A stretch of DNA of 64,000 nt, from assembly GCF_021155765.1 (NCBI RefSeq), contig NC_060114.1, forward strand, positions 16,935,501 to 16,999,500. The letters are read 5' to 3'. The notes below the pieces were generated by a model. The model had not been told where the DNA came from and did not search any database. It saw only the letters and a list, made by a program, of their open reading frames with translations. This document shows positions 36,447-49,250 of this stretch, piece by piece. Made by a program: the position numbers and the translations under genes. The stretch's first letter is position 1. Each line of letters starts with the position of its first letter. The DNA comes from Diprion similis. Its lineage: Eukaryota > Arthropoda > Insecta > Hymenoptera > Diprionidae.

Positions 36447-38639
36447 TGAAGTAACACGTTACCGATGTTCATCTTTTTTCTCCTCTTTTGCTATTGTCCT
36501 TTCATTACTCTCCATTTCTATCAATTAATCACGGTAACCAATCGCTCCTGCCGGCGAACGAGCTGCGTTTTAAAATCTACCCATCATACTGTCTACAAGA
36601 AATAATTTATTAGCATTAATTTAGTGGGCTGTTTCGCGTTACGACGCGACATCTAGACATGTGATATATGATTGTTGGTTGGCTTTACCGCAATTACGAT
36701 CAGAACAACTGACGACACAATTCGACTTACTGATACATACACTCAACATAATCATAATCCTAATGTGACTCATATCGTAAAACGCCGTAAGCACGTATAT
36801 ACGGTGTATCTATGCACGATGTAACACGAGCGTGTATAAACGTCATCCATTCCCGATCATCGTCATCGGGGGACGAAAATCCGTCATGTGTTTAAGGGTC
36901 TTCGGCACCCCCCTCTACACATTGCGTGTCTCACGGTCGTTCCTTGAATAAAATCAATTAACGTACTGCACATTTAATAACGGTATGACGCTTATACGGC
37001 CACTGATCTCTTACTCTCGGGATTACCTTCTATACAATTTTCACAATTCACGTCGAATGATTTTTAATTTTTTAAACGCTCCTCTGTTTCTCAGCTGTTA
37101 CTTACCTTCAACCGTGTAAGATGAAAATGCAACTACGAGGGCGGGAAATTTGAACTTGATAATGACTTTTCTTAAGATAAAATGCTAGTCGTTTGTACAA
37201 ATAGAATTGAATAATCTGTGTAATCGCACAGGATTATATGATCGTTGATTACAGCGATAATCGAAATAAAATTCTTTCTTACATCATGCTTATTTAGACA
37301 CGTATCGATTATATTTTTCTTCTTCAACCTGGCGTCATAAACGACGACTATACGGGTCTCTCCACGACGTGTCTTGTTGCCAGTGTTTATCATGCAGGTT
37401 ATTATTAAACGCAACCTCATTTACTCGTCCGTCAATATTGCATGTACTAATCTTAAATGTAAGTCGAATGAATTAATAGTAAAATTTCCAAAGATTTTTA
37501 CTGTACGTTATACAATGTCAAAAAAACTAGGCACGTTATGTACGATTATTATATTATCCCATAGACGATTATCGGCTTACAGCAGCGCGGAGAAAACAAT
37601 TGAAAATTAATTCATACAACATCGAGGAGAAACCAAACCACCCCTCATTCTGCAAAGAGGTACAATACAATACGTATTGTGGGAATAACATCGCGAAGTA
37701 TGCAAAAACAGTTGTACGTGTACGTTAGAAAATTATCAACTTGAAACCACTCGAGAGTGTATATGTACATAAATATAGGCAGAGAGTCGTTACGTAAGTG
37801 ATACCAATTATCCTTGGTGTGTAGGTGTCTGGTTGAACTTAATCGACGAAACGATACACTTGATCTACTCAGTTTCACCATTCTGGCAAACAGCAGGAAA
37901 GATAGAAAAAAAACGTTCCCCTCGAAGCTCTATTTCTGTACCATCTGTCATAATTCGTACTAATCTAAAATGATTCGTCGATTTTAGAGTAAAATCGCGT
38001 ACCGAAAACGGAGGTAAACTCTACACAAGAAAATTCGTTGCGCCTCTTTCAACAGCATTAAATTTCAATCAATTAACCGAAGAGCGATCCATTATAGATT
38101 GATGTTGGATTTTAAATCATCAGGCAACTTTAATCGTTTGATTTACTAGAAATAGTATTCAAATACAGAAGAAGTTATCCCATTATTTAAACCTGAATTT
38201 TTGCGAATCTAGAACAACAACGGGATACGTTAAATGTATCATAAAAATTTCTCTACACGACTCAACCGAACATCCACGAATATTGTATGTACAGATAACG
38301 ATATCGTATTGCTCCATATAGCTAGTCGATGATGATATTATAAAGATAAGAGTAGTCTGTACGAGTGTGCGTGGTTTTCTTACATCCGCCTACTTATCAT
38401 AGACGATGTCTAGTACGTTATAGTTGCAAACGGTTTATTGAATACTTTCATTTTCGTTGTCTTTTCTTCTTTCGTTTCATTGGCAATAAGCACACATGTG
38501 TATCGAGTTGTTTGATCGGCGTTATCGGACATTGATTTGGTCTTTTTTACCAGCCTATTATACACGTGTCCAATTTCGACTACGATACCGTGTCCCTCCT
38601 GACACTCGTGTGTGCATTTCGTTTGTGGGGACCCACGCT

Positions 38640-38853
38640 GGGCCCACGCCGGGTGCCCCACCCTCTGAACAACGCGTGACAGCCAATAGAAAGTGAGTTG
38701 AGAGACCGACCGAGCGAAGAAGGCTGTCGCCGCTAACTACCAAGTCCCTAACCGTAACTATATAAACATAGAGAGAGCGTCGACTCCGTGGAATCCACGG
38801 GAACTTGTTTTAGAGGCCGACAACGTTGCCAAGCACTTAGTGCTGCAGGAGAG
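38640..38853 (+). promoter_or_regulatory. Candidate alternative promoter and first exon (TATA box)
   Basis: A GC-richer block contains TATATAAA at 38,759-38,766, and about 85 bases later CTGCAGGAGAG followed by the donor GTAAAA at 38,854. The arrangement fits a short non-coding first exon of roughly 60 bases starting near 38,790. The next plus-strand acceptor with a known coding exon is that of Rap1 at 49,637. No transcript evidence is available; it could drive a different non-coding RNA. Confidence 0.35.
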
Positions 38854-39620
38854 GTAAAAGGGTTCTTTTTATGCTTTTCTTCTCTCATTTACAAACCTGA
38901 AGGCCTTTGACTTGCCTTTCGTTCGATGATGACAGTTTCGCCGTTCGAAGAAGAATCAAAGAAAGATAATGTATACACTGAGGGTATACTGAACGAGTTC
39001 CATCCGCCTTTTGATAAACTCTAAAAGAGGAATATCTTCGCCTGGGTAACACAGATGTATAAATCGATGAGTCATAGATCAACGCACCTAACGATAAGCT
39101 GTGTCATGCCTATCCAAAATCACGCCGACCAGCCAGCTGAAGGATGTACGGAAAGCATCACGATTCTTGTATTTATATATCACAAAGAATAACGCAAACT
39201 TTGTGCCTCATACAAATTTAGAATAATAACGACAACGAGAGGATCTAATAAGAACTTATAAAGATTACTGCCTTGATGTGAGTGAAACAATATTTCCTCA
39301 TTGTTATTGTTATTTTTGAACCGCAGTCTTTATTTTTATATCTGTTTTCGAGATAAGATATCGACAACGTTACAGTTTATGTTCAGATTATACATATCTC
39401 TCATTGTATATCTCCTTTGTCGCTAAAACGGCTTTCCAATTTCTTTACGGACGACCGGCGACTAGGCTATAAGATTTTGTGTGAAGAGGCATCGCGATAT
39501 GAGAAAGAGAATAAGCGAGGAAAGCTTCCTGTGTTGAGTGCAGCGCAGCAACGCAACGGTGCAAGCACACACGGAATGAACAACATGAACACACCGCTGT
39601 TCCTGCCACAAAGGCGCGGC

Positions 39621-39650
39621 TTCTTCTTCTTCTTCTTCTTCTTCTTCTTT
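39621..39650. repeat. (CTT)n microsatellite
   Basis: About nine CTT/TTC triplets. Long Arg/Lys- or Phe-rich frames across this tract are artefacts of the repeat. Confidence 0.9.
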
Positions 39651-40811
39651 CCCCTCGCAAAACTTGTACAAGGTATATAATACAGATGCTTTGTGCATCT
39701 AGCGGTATCTATATTTAAAATATCACGTCGCATGGGGTCCTCGGCTCACGACGCGTTTCTTCAAGATGCATTATTGTATGCACGCGTGATGCACGAATCG
39801 AATTTATATACACAACTAACAAGTCTTTGGATGGTAGCTGACTTCATTGCAATTGAAACGCAACTAAATTTATGGTGAAATAGATGCGATCGATAATCGT
39901 TCGATTCCATTCTACGTGCAGGAGAAGCGCGATCGATATACACGGCTTACCGATATACGGATTTATTGTTGAGTTGAGTTGGCGAAGAACTTTTGTTGTG
40001 ATTTCCAGTCACGCGTCGTTACCCCTTATCGCCTCAACTTCCTTCTCGACGCTCTTTGGTGTTTCTCGATGTGTATACACAAGTCGCTTTTCCTTTCTTT
40101 ATACTTTTCACTCACAATCAGTTAGGATTTCATTATATACGTACCGGTATAACGAGCAAAGAAACTAACTCATCAGAGGAATTGCGTGGCATTAAACGAA
40201 TTGGATCGAATTTCCTGTACAATTCAACTTCGTTATTCGTTCAATACCATTGTCAGGTTTCAGAAGTTTGAGAAGTTCGAATGAAATGATAATTGTCTCC
40301 TTATAAGGATAGCTACAACGTTATGAATTTACTGAATCTCCTCTCCAAATGGCGTTCACTTCCGTTTCCATCTTTGGCACGTGACTCTGTTGGCAGTGGA
40401 AGAAAGAAAACCGTTTCAGATCTCTCTCGATTCCGCGAAAACCGCGCCGCCAGATTGCCAACGGAATTCTTCTAATGTACATTATACCTTGGATTGTCCC
40501 TTAGGTGGCGAAAAAATTTGAGTCATTCATTCGTTGACGCTGATTAGTTCTCTGACAGTGCATAAACGTGCGTATAATGAAAGGATCTAGTCGGAATACG
40601 AAACCCAGTATAATTCATACAGAGAAAAAAGAACGATAGCTGTAACAAGAATTGTAGAATATTATAGGCATTATACCTATATGAGAGTTGCCGATGACGG
40701 TGCGGTCGAGTCGAGTCAGAATCTAAGAGAAAAATAAACTTGTTAAACATTTCATGATTCAATATATTTCACACACGTCGATTCTTTGCACTTTTTTAAC
40801 CCCAACATGCA

Positions 40812-40952
40812 CATTCCATGTATCCTTAACTCTGCTTTCTACTTCCGATCATCTTTACCTGCAGCAGATAACGGGTCTTTCTTACCGATCGATACAAGTC
40901 ATTTCACGGACTCTAAAACCGACGATTTTCCACTCCATCAGACAATTTCTTT
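40812..40952. repeat. Intronic 150-base direct repeat, copy 1
   Basis: Matches 42,021-42,162 at a nearly constant offset of 1,209 bases, with small compensating indels. The best conserved core is TTCTTACCGATCGATACAAG; further shared landmarks are TCTTTACC, GCAGCAG and TTTTCCACTC, and the pair ends on ATCAGACAATTTCTTT. It is non-coding. The origin (local duplication or an unknown mobile element) cannot be told. Confidence 0.8.
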
Positions 40953-42020
40953 TGATCGAATACTCCGATAATGACTGTCGTGGAAAGTAAAATGATGAGA
41001 GTAAATGAAAAGCTTATTTTTTGATCGAGCTTGATCAATCTTGTCCCGACCTGTGAATTATTCACCTCCGATTGAATATTGACCTCAAAACGTAAAGATA
41101 ACAAGTTGATGGTAGAGAAAATCATCAGGCGCTTTGAATTAGGTTCCCTAACCTAAATGGAACACCTGTTTCGTCCCCTCGTCGGCAGCAGCAATTCGAA
41201 CGCTCATCGTTCATTGTTCCGGAGGTCGCAGTGGCTCTCGATCCTCGAGTTACGTCATGCATCCGCAGCTTCCCACGAGCCAATTCCTCTCTTCGTTGCT
41301 CGTGCACTGCGCTGAATGGTTTAGCGTAAAATCCGGTCAGCTATCGGGTAAAACTACCTCCCTATGACACGTTCTGCGAGATGTTGCTTCACTTCGAAGA
41401 ATTACCGACCGGAACCCAGATAAGAAAAAGACCACAGAAGAACCTCCACGAGTCTTTCTGTTGAGGAAAGTGCTTCATGCTTGGATCTTTTAAACGTCAT
41501 GCCAACTGGGCTTGGCGGCATCGAAATTGAACTGCTCGCTCTGAGTCCCTTCGTCAGCAAAATACGGGCTCTACTGCTTCTATTCATCAACCTAATACAT
41601 CCACAATAAAATCGATCAATTCGCGGTCTCGCTCGTGAAATCGAACTTTTCAATAGTCCTTCTCCCGTTTAGCCATGGCCAAGACTTGACTCATCGTGTC
41701 AATGATATACGCGTCGGACCCTTCGGACGATGTAGCACTGGTTGGTTAATTAACAGAATTTAGGTGCATTATACGTATGGCGTGAAAAAAGAAGCCCACC
41801 CGTGAATCATGGGTCGTGAGTCACTATACGTACTGGTCAGGTCGATTCATGCTCGTCCAGGTTCAGGTCGTGCGCCTTCCTCCTTTCCTGCTTCTTTTTT
41901 AAAAAAATTTTCTTTTTTTTTTTTATTGTACGTGTAGCTATTGATTAGCTCAATTCAGGTTATGTAAGCCTCTGTCTTATCACGTTTTTGTGTCGAGAAA
42001 TTTTTTGATCCCGTCATACA

Positions 42021-42162
42021 CGTTCCATGAATCTTAAACTCTTATTTCTACATCGATCCTCTTTACCGGCAGCAGGTAACGAGACGTTCTTACCGATCGA
42101 TACAAGTCATTCCGCGGACTTTTAAGACCGTCGGTTTTCCACTCGATCAGACAATTTCTTTC
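42021..42162. repeat. Intronic 150-base direct repeat, copy 2
   Basis: Second copy of the element at 40,812-40,952, same orientation. Clearly diverged from copy 1, with many substitutions and small indels, but the core around ACCGATCGATACAAG is intact. Confidence 0.8.
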
Positions 42163-42266
42163 CCAAATTGTTCCACACGCTTCTTAGCATTCTCAGTGAA
42201 GCAGGAAAAAAGCTGAACCATACCGTTTATTCAATTCTCCCGTTATGGTCTCGGCCTTGCAACTTC

Positions 42267-42274
42267 TGACGTCA
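42267..42274. promoter_or_regulatory. CRE palindrome TGACGTCA
   Basis: Second perfect CRE palindrome in the Rap1 upstream region, about 100 bases after the second copy of the 150-base repeat. Motif match only. Confidence 0.35.
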
Positions 42275-42829
42275 TCCTTTTTTCTTCCGTGACGTTGCAC
42301 CTCCTGCTGTAGCGTTCTTGAGAAACTTAAAGCTTCGACTTTTAAGGAGATTTATGTCCTTTGGTTAAAACTACGCCAGAATTCTAGAGAAAAAAGATTC
42401 CGTCCATTATTAACCTTCGTGATAAATATTTATTGTCTGTTTTACAAAATTTTATATCAAGTGGAAACCGTTTACGAAATATGTTTTATTCAATCTGTTT
42501 TTTTTCCGTTCGTTCGGCATTTTAAAAATCGAACGATACCGTGAATACGAGGCGTTGATTATTTCACAGAGTATGACACTTTCCTGCGGGTATAAACTAA
42601 ATTCCGTAATTTCGTTCATTCGCCGGAAAAAACAGTGCTTCTCTCTCTCGCTCTCTCGCTCTTTACAGGCATCACGGTTTAATTAAATTTCCAAACTTTC
42701 CCTTTGCACGTTACATTCAGCAACGAACTTTATACCTCTGTTATACATAAGTATGTTTGTATGTATATATATGTATAAACATATATACATATTTCTACTG
42801 TAAATTAAACATCACGTACTGAATTCGAG

Positions 42830-42854
42830 TATATATATATATATATATATATAT
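42830..42854. repeat. (AT)n microsatellite
   Basis: About twelve AT dinucleotides, near a second AT-rich tract of ATGTATATAT type at about 42,750-42,800. Confidence 0.9.
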
Positions 42855-45422
42855 TCACTATACATACACAATTATATCCAAAGAGACAAACTTTGTTCTT
42901 TAATACACAGAATTTACAAAGTAAATCTGGTTTCAAATAATAAATAATTGTATAACGTTTTTACTTGGAGATATTATTGAAATATCGAGGAGGATAAAAA
43001 TCCGCATCCGACAACGAAGTAACATTCCTCAGATACAATAAATCACCGTTTCAATCTTACGTAATCTTGAATGTTTAGGGAATTTATTTACCGCGGGATG
43101 TGGCGCAGAATTTGCTTCGCTCATATTTATATACAGGAAAAATTTATTGAGTTTTATCCATGTTATCGCCTCGCTCATACGTTGCCGGCTAACGTATTTT
43201 CTTCATTTCCTCCAAACAAGTTTTAATCGATTCTCTTATTTGCTGGGGAAAAAAGAAAGAAAACAAAAACCGTATCGATATAATTTGCGAAATGAAAACT
43301 CTACGGAAAAATTCCGATGTCGAGATCATGAATATATTATATCACGCCTTTGAATTCATAATGTACGTGAAAAAATGATGACGATATAGCAAGTCAATAC
43401 CACATTAAACGTTATAAAAGTAAAACTTGTGTGTAAAAAAGATTTTTTTTTTTTATGTATAAACGATGCATCACAGAGCAATTAGCAATTATTAGTAAAT
43501 ATTTTTCTCTATTTTTTTTTAAACATATCGTCAAATTATTTCAAAATAATTTGGGAGCAACTAAAATAGAGTTGAAAATTTGATCAAATTTTAACACCGA
43601 CTGCGTCTCCTGCTACCGATGTGGGTTATATTATTCCGCTAGAATGACTATGTAAGAAGAGGCTGCTTAACCAGCTAGCTAATCATCAACCAGCTTTGCC
43701 AAAAGGAGATGGCGGTGCTGCTAACTACTAAAGGCGGGCGACTAGACGACCGACCATCAACGTCAACGAGGCAAACGAAACGGGTCATGGTATGCAGGCA
43801 CATAAAGGGGGTGAAAATTTTCACCACGTGTGACACTATGTATAATACCTGCATACCTACTCGTCGTCTTTTGAACAGTTGCACAAGCCATTCACCAGCC
43901 ATGTAATTCCTTCCTGATCCCGCATCAGGGAATTTATTATCAGTGTAAACAGAGGACGAGACTCGTTTCGCTAACGAACTTCACCTCTGCAATGGAAATG
44001 GAATTTACTTGAATTTTCAAATTACTTCGTTTTAACTGTAAAAAAAAAAAGTCCTTATTTATTCCGTCAATTTTTTTTCTCCCGAATTCTCGTCACTTAT
44101 CTGATCCTGATTATAATTACCTCATATTATTAGTCTAGAATGAATTCTACGAGTTGGATTATGGGTTAAATTTGAAACGCAAATTTTACATCTGTAAATT
44201 CATTTGTTACCGACATTTTTTTTTTTCATTTGTAACCGACAAGCAAAAAAAAGATCCCATCTCAGTATGGATAAAATAATCTATTGTTTATTAAAATCGC
44301 ACGAACTGTTTGGATTTTATCATGAAAAAATTATTAGATTAATGTGACTTCTCTGTTGCTAGTAACAGATTGTTCACGATAGAAATTTAGCGTTGGAAGA
44401 AATTTTTTATGAATCACAGGGACGTTTTAACTACATTTTTTTAAATACCTTATTAGTGGTCGATGCTTTGATCCATCGTGTAGTAAAAAATATTCTAATA
44501 CCTATTGATTAGCGACAAGCTTCTCAACCTAGAAATTCACATTTCACTATATTTTTTCGCCGTGTAATATTTTTAATATAAAATTCTACAACTATAAAGG
44601 AAATTTCCATCGTTATAAGAGATGTAAAATTTCATAACAGGATAAACGTGATAAGTATGAATGATGTTGAGGTTTCTACATTTCGAAATATTATGTTCTA
44701 TACTTATATTATAACACCAGTATATTCTCATGCAGAGGACGAATCGGTGAAAGATTCAAATTTCCAGCGATAGGAATTTTCTTTCAAACTTGCGTCATCG
44801 TCATAAAAAAAATTTTCCATCATTGGCCTATTCGCCAAATGGACAATTAAATCTCGATCGATTTTCAAAAAATCCTCACCGTTTTGCCATCCCGTTTTTC
44901 CAAGCGCCCCAACGAGTGTTGAAACCCCCTTAATTGCCACTCCTGCGGTTAAGTGGAGTATTTTTAGTTGGTTTTCTTCGACGCGGTGTATACAGTATAG
45001 GTTTGTATGTACGTAAGTATGTGAACCTAAAAGAGTTCACCTCTGTCGCCAAGCAGACAGGCGTTTGAAGCCTCGAAAATCGGAGCAAAACAACATCGTC
45101 AAATACGACGTTGGCTACCGTCGAACATCTTCGCCGATAATTTTTATAATGCGAAGCAACGATTCCTTGGTTATTATTAACGTGACTGTGGAACACACGT
45201 CACCTCTGCTGCATATCATCACAGATAACAAACTGAGCGAACGAACATGCTCCGATTATAATTGTAGCACCGGATGATGAAGATCAGTGCGCAACATTTG
45301 AGACAGATTTAGTCAGACTGATATTGTGAGTCATTTCTTCACAGTGATTGTCTTCTTCTTTTTATGATATGCATATAATGAACCGAAATATTTGCTGTCT
45401 CGGATAAAAATGTACTGCAAAA

Positions 45423-45441
45423 ACACACACACACACACACA
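45423..45441. repeat. (AC)n microsatellite
   Basis: About nine AC dinucleotides. Confidence 0.9.
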
Positions 45442-46170
45442 TACAGGCTGAGGGACAAAGATGTTTTGCACTTGAATTAGTGCAGGGAGAAGTAAAAGAA
45501 AAGAAAAAGAACAGTAAAAAAATGTCCGCCACTTGTTGTTGTGCGGTCGTACGATATAACGAACCACTACCGCTACATATGAGGCGAAGTGTTTCTTCAT
45601 CATCACAGGATCCTTCATATATTGGACATGCGCATATTGCTCTGCACGAATTGCGATGCAGTATGTATTCTTGTCTCTGCTGCAGCGTATGTTGTCATGC
45701 TCTTACCCTGAAACTAAAATTTACTCGTCAAAAATAAACTTGAACGAAGTTAAATAAAAAAAATTTTTTTATAATTTGAGTATGAATTGTTATTTATTCG
45801 ACGATGTTTGTATGGAAATATTATCCTTGATTTATCGCAACAATTTATGTATGCATGTATAGCTGTCAGTTCGACTCTCGTATGTACGGAAAATACTCGG
45901 ATGGTTAATTTTATTCAATGTTACGTTGTAATCACGCGTCGACACTGATATAGCCATCGTGGAATCGTTCCACCGCAGCATACAGACGGATAAAACTGAG
46001 CAATAACAACGGAGAGATAACGTGATAAAGGAAATGAAGTTGCCCACGGTAGCCGGATTTTCTGGATTATTGATCGAGGTTCTACCGTTGATACGTTATA
46101 CACATCGCACAACGCGAGGCGTCTACGGGTTTTCAATTTTTCTTCATGTTATTAGCGCAAACTGATATAG

Positions 46171-46178
46171 TGACGTCA
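46171..46178. promoter_or_regulatory. CRE palindrome TGACGTCA
   Basis: Third perfect CRE palindrome, about 90 bases upstream of the near-palindromic repeat cluster at 46,265-46,525. Motif match only. Confidence 0.35.
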
Positions 46179-46264
46179 GTTTCATTGAGAGTCAAGCGTC
46201 TAACTAGTTTCTTTATGCCCTATGGTGTGTGTATATAATAAAATGCATAAATGACTTGACCTTA

Positions 46265-46525
46265 CGGCTAACTTGTTTTCGGTCCGAAACAAAACGCGAG
46301 TTCAATTCTATACGAATTATTTGACAATGACCGGCGATGCAGCTGTCGTGAGAAAATGAGATGCATTTTGTTTCGGATCGAAAACAGGTTAGCCGGAAAG
46401 TTACTCGGTCGGTAAAGACTGACTACAGCATCCTCTCGAAAGAATTTTTGGTTTGGATCGAAAACAAGTTAGCCGGAAAGTTACTCGGTCGGTAAAAACA
46501 GAATACAGTATCCTCTTTGAAGGAT
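46265..46525. repeat. Cluster of three GTTTTCGG-type near-palindromic elements
   Basis: The arm at 46,265-46,295 (CGGCTAACTTGTTTTCGG then TCCGAAACAAAAC) is the reverse complement, with few mismatches, of 46,366-46,395. The latter arm begins an 80-base unit that is repeated directly at 46,446-46,525, sharing GGATCGAAAACA, GTTAGCCGGAAAGTTACTCG and ATACAG/CTACAG plus ATCCTCT. The result is three copies of a roughly 16-base near-palindrome (GTTTTCGGTCCGAAAC and variants), one inverted and two direct. No open frame is present. It could be a transcription-factor cluster, a hairpin RNA source or the remnant of a small mobile element. Confidence 0.8.
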
Positions 46526-48281
46526 TTGACGATTGACGAGCACAAATTACAATTTACTGAAAAATTACTGAACCCAGATAATCAGAGGCACGATTATCCC
46601 GAAAATTCATTCGATTTCTGAATCAAGAATCTGAAGTTGCGGATGAAACTTACACTGCGACGAGACAAATAGTCGGGACAAATGTTGCCTGGTTATATAC
46701 TTTCGTCCAACGGCCAATAACTGTCCTTATCTCTCCCTCCTCCCTCCTCACTTCCACATCTATCTCTGATCAATTCGATCGCCGAGTTTGTGCAGCAGGG
46801 CTGAATTGCCACTTCATATATTATACGGTTATGCTAGACCGGTAACACGCTCATTCACGCTCATTGTCTGAGGCAGCAGCTGCTCATTGCGATTAGACGA
46901 CGATGAGCAAAGTGGCGTGGTTGATATCTACGACAATACTGCTCATATACCCTGCGGAACGTGGGCGAGTCTCATCCTCATCGTCATCGTAACGCTTCAC
47001 GTTTTTTTAATATAATTCTTCTCTACTAGGTAATGCTGGTGAGATTCTTCTTCGTCAATACTAATAACTCAATGCAATCCTCGTTTTATTATAAAAATTC
47101 TAAATCCATTCAAAACCTTCCTTTTAATTAATTTCTTCACTCTATTCCAAACTGCAAAAGCGTCGTATATATACATGTAGAATTAAACCTCATCGCCACC
47201 ACCCTAATTGCGGAGTATAATAATGGGCATGAAATCACGTCGTATAATCCACCAACGTACATATGTGAAGAGTGGCGGCGGCTGCCGGGGGATCAGGCCA
47301 TAGAATATCTGCTGCAGGGTATACGAGCGTGCGACCATGATGATGGCACACTTTTGCAACAATAGATCCGCAAAGTCGAACACTGATGCATGCGGCAACG
47401 GATCCACCGCTAAACGTTATTCTTCTCCGCGTATATACCTATACGTTTACAATATCTATATCCATGTCCGCCAGTTTGCCCCATTTTTTTTTTTTTTCTT
47501 TTTTCTTTTTTTTTTTATATGCGAGCAAAAACCCGATGCCGAGTATATCAACCATCATATCTATACATAACTGTTCGGTCGATGCGATCAACTCCGGATT
47601 ATCTAGGTTGAAATTGCTTTTCCAAAGCCTGCAAGAACGTAACTGATTCGGAAAATGATTGTTACCGAGTGCAGGGTTGACTCGTTGGACCTTCAAGTTC
47701 AGATGAGAATTATACCAACACTGTCGTCAAGGGTTCAGGGATTATACAAAATGATGAAAGAAAGAAAGAAAAAAATAAATAAATAAGCTGACAATCTTTG
47801 CAAGGATTTTAATTAATCTTTCACCGCCATTAATAGAAAACTACTGAACGCGTGACGTTCAAATTTATGTTTAAATATGAATTTCGAAGAAAAAAATTCT
47901 GATAGCGTCGACCGGTTTATGATACGAACGGTCGTTTCGCAATTTGTTCGCTATTCTCAGAGTCGTTAATGACCTGCTTCATACACAAAAAATCCGGAAA
48001 GTATGCCTTCTTCATGGCTCTCAATTAATACTATCGTACATCAACGGTAGTTATAAGTAAGAGGAAACATCGATTACGATTCATTGTGAAGCTACGTGTT
48101 CTGTCTTTTGCACTGTATAAGATTTTACACTCTCGGGTAAAATGGATCGATAATCAGGCGAGGTTTACTGTCAGAAGTTTCGACACTTGAAGCCTCTTCT
48201 ATGGTTGTTATTAAAACGTTATTTGCCGAGACTGACAACAACGGAAATTCTCGGGCTATGATGGACGTTGAGAAAAACATT

Positions 48282-48301
48282 AACACACACACACACACAC
48301 C
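48282..48301. repeat. (AC)n microsatellite
   Basis: About ten AC dinucleotides. Confidence 0.9.
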
Positions 48302-48959
48302 AATCGGTGTCTCATTAAGCCCTTTTATTCTCCTCTGTTGAATTTTTAGTTATAAACTATGTCATTTACGATCGTCTTTCTTCATCCTCTTTCTATCTTT
48401 AAGTACCATTGTCATAATTTTTTTCACACACTGTTTGACCCCTTCAAGATTATTGTTAGAAGTTTTGAACTTTATACCGTCTGCATCCTGCATGATACGT
48501 TACTCACGGTCCAATGATATAATTCAAATAAATTTAGGCGGTTTCAGAATATCAGATTGTTACGATTTCAGTGAGTGCTTGCGTCTGTTCCTCAAACTCT
48601 GGCTAACATCTTAAAATAATTGTCTCTTCTTCTAGGTTAGAAAGTTGATAGTAGCCACAAAAGTTTGAAAACACCTCCAACTGTCAGGGAATTTTAGCTG
48701 GGACTTGAATAATTGTCCAAAGAAAGTTATGAAAACTAAGTAAAGTTTAATACTTTCCTAACTTTCAACTATAACGTGAAAGATGAACCTAAGCAACCTG
48801 GTATTTAAATCCTCGGAATACGTCATCTTCTTTGACACAATTCACGATTGACAGTCGCTATTATTCACATCTACCAAAAATTAATCAGAACACCGTTTAC
48901 TTTCATCCTAAAAATCGTTAGACGTTCATCTACGTTCTGCAACGAGTACGAACTTGCAC

Positions 48960-49250
48960 CCGTGTTAGTATCGATGCATAGGAGAAATTGGCGGGCGAAA
49001 AGGGTTGCCAGAGACCCTCTGGTGCTAACCATTGGCTTGGTTCGTTCGAGCGCAGCGATGGTGCCCATCAGACCAGATAACTCATACCGATACTCTCTGC
49101 TCGACGTTGCGATGGTAGTGGAGGTGGTGGTGGTGTTATAGTAGTAGTAGTAGTGGTGGTAGTGGTAGTGATGGCGAACACGACGGGCGTTCGTTGCGTT
49201 GGCAGATATCGTCAAGGGCTGATTGTAAGCTTACACCTCCCCGTACCCTG
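48960..49250 (+). promoter_or_regulatory. Candidate proximal promoter block upstream of Rap1
   Basis: A CpG-richer block in otherwise AT-rich DNA, about 0.5-0.7 kb before the Rap1 coding exon. It holds TTGGCGGGCGAAA at 48,988-49,000 (an E2F-like site), ATCGATGCAT, AACCATTGGC and a GTA/GTG triplet tract at about 49,115-49,170. It may be a housekeeping-type promoter for the shortest Rap1 transcript. This rests on composition and motifs only. Confidence 0.3.

Noticed and set aside
39445-39733. Arg/Lys/Glu-rich open frames around 39.5-39.7 kb
   Set aside because: They are produced by the CTT microsatellite.
43670-43720. miR-34 or miR-2 family precursor (AACCAGCTAGCTAATC, CAACCAGCTTTGCC)
   Set aside because: Only partial matches to the mature sequences and no convincing hairpin were found.
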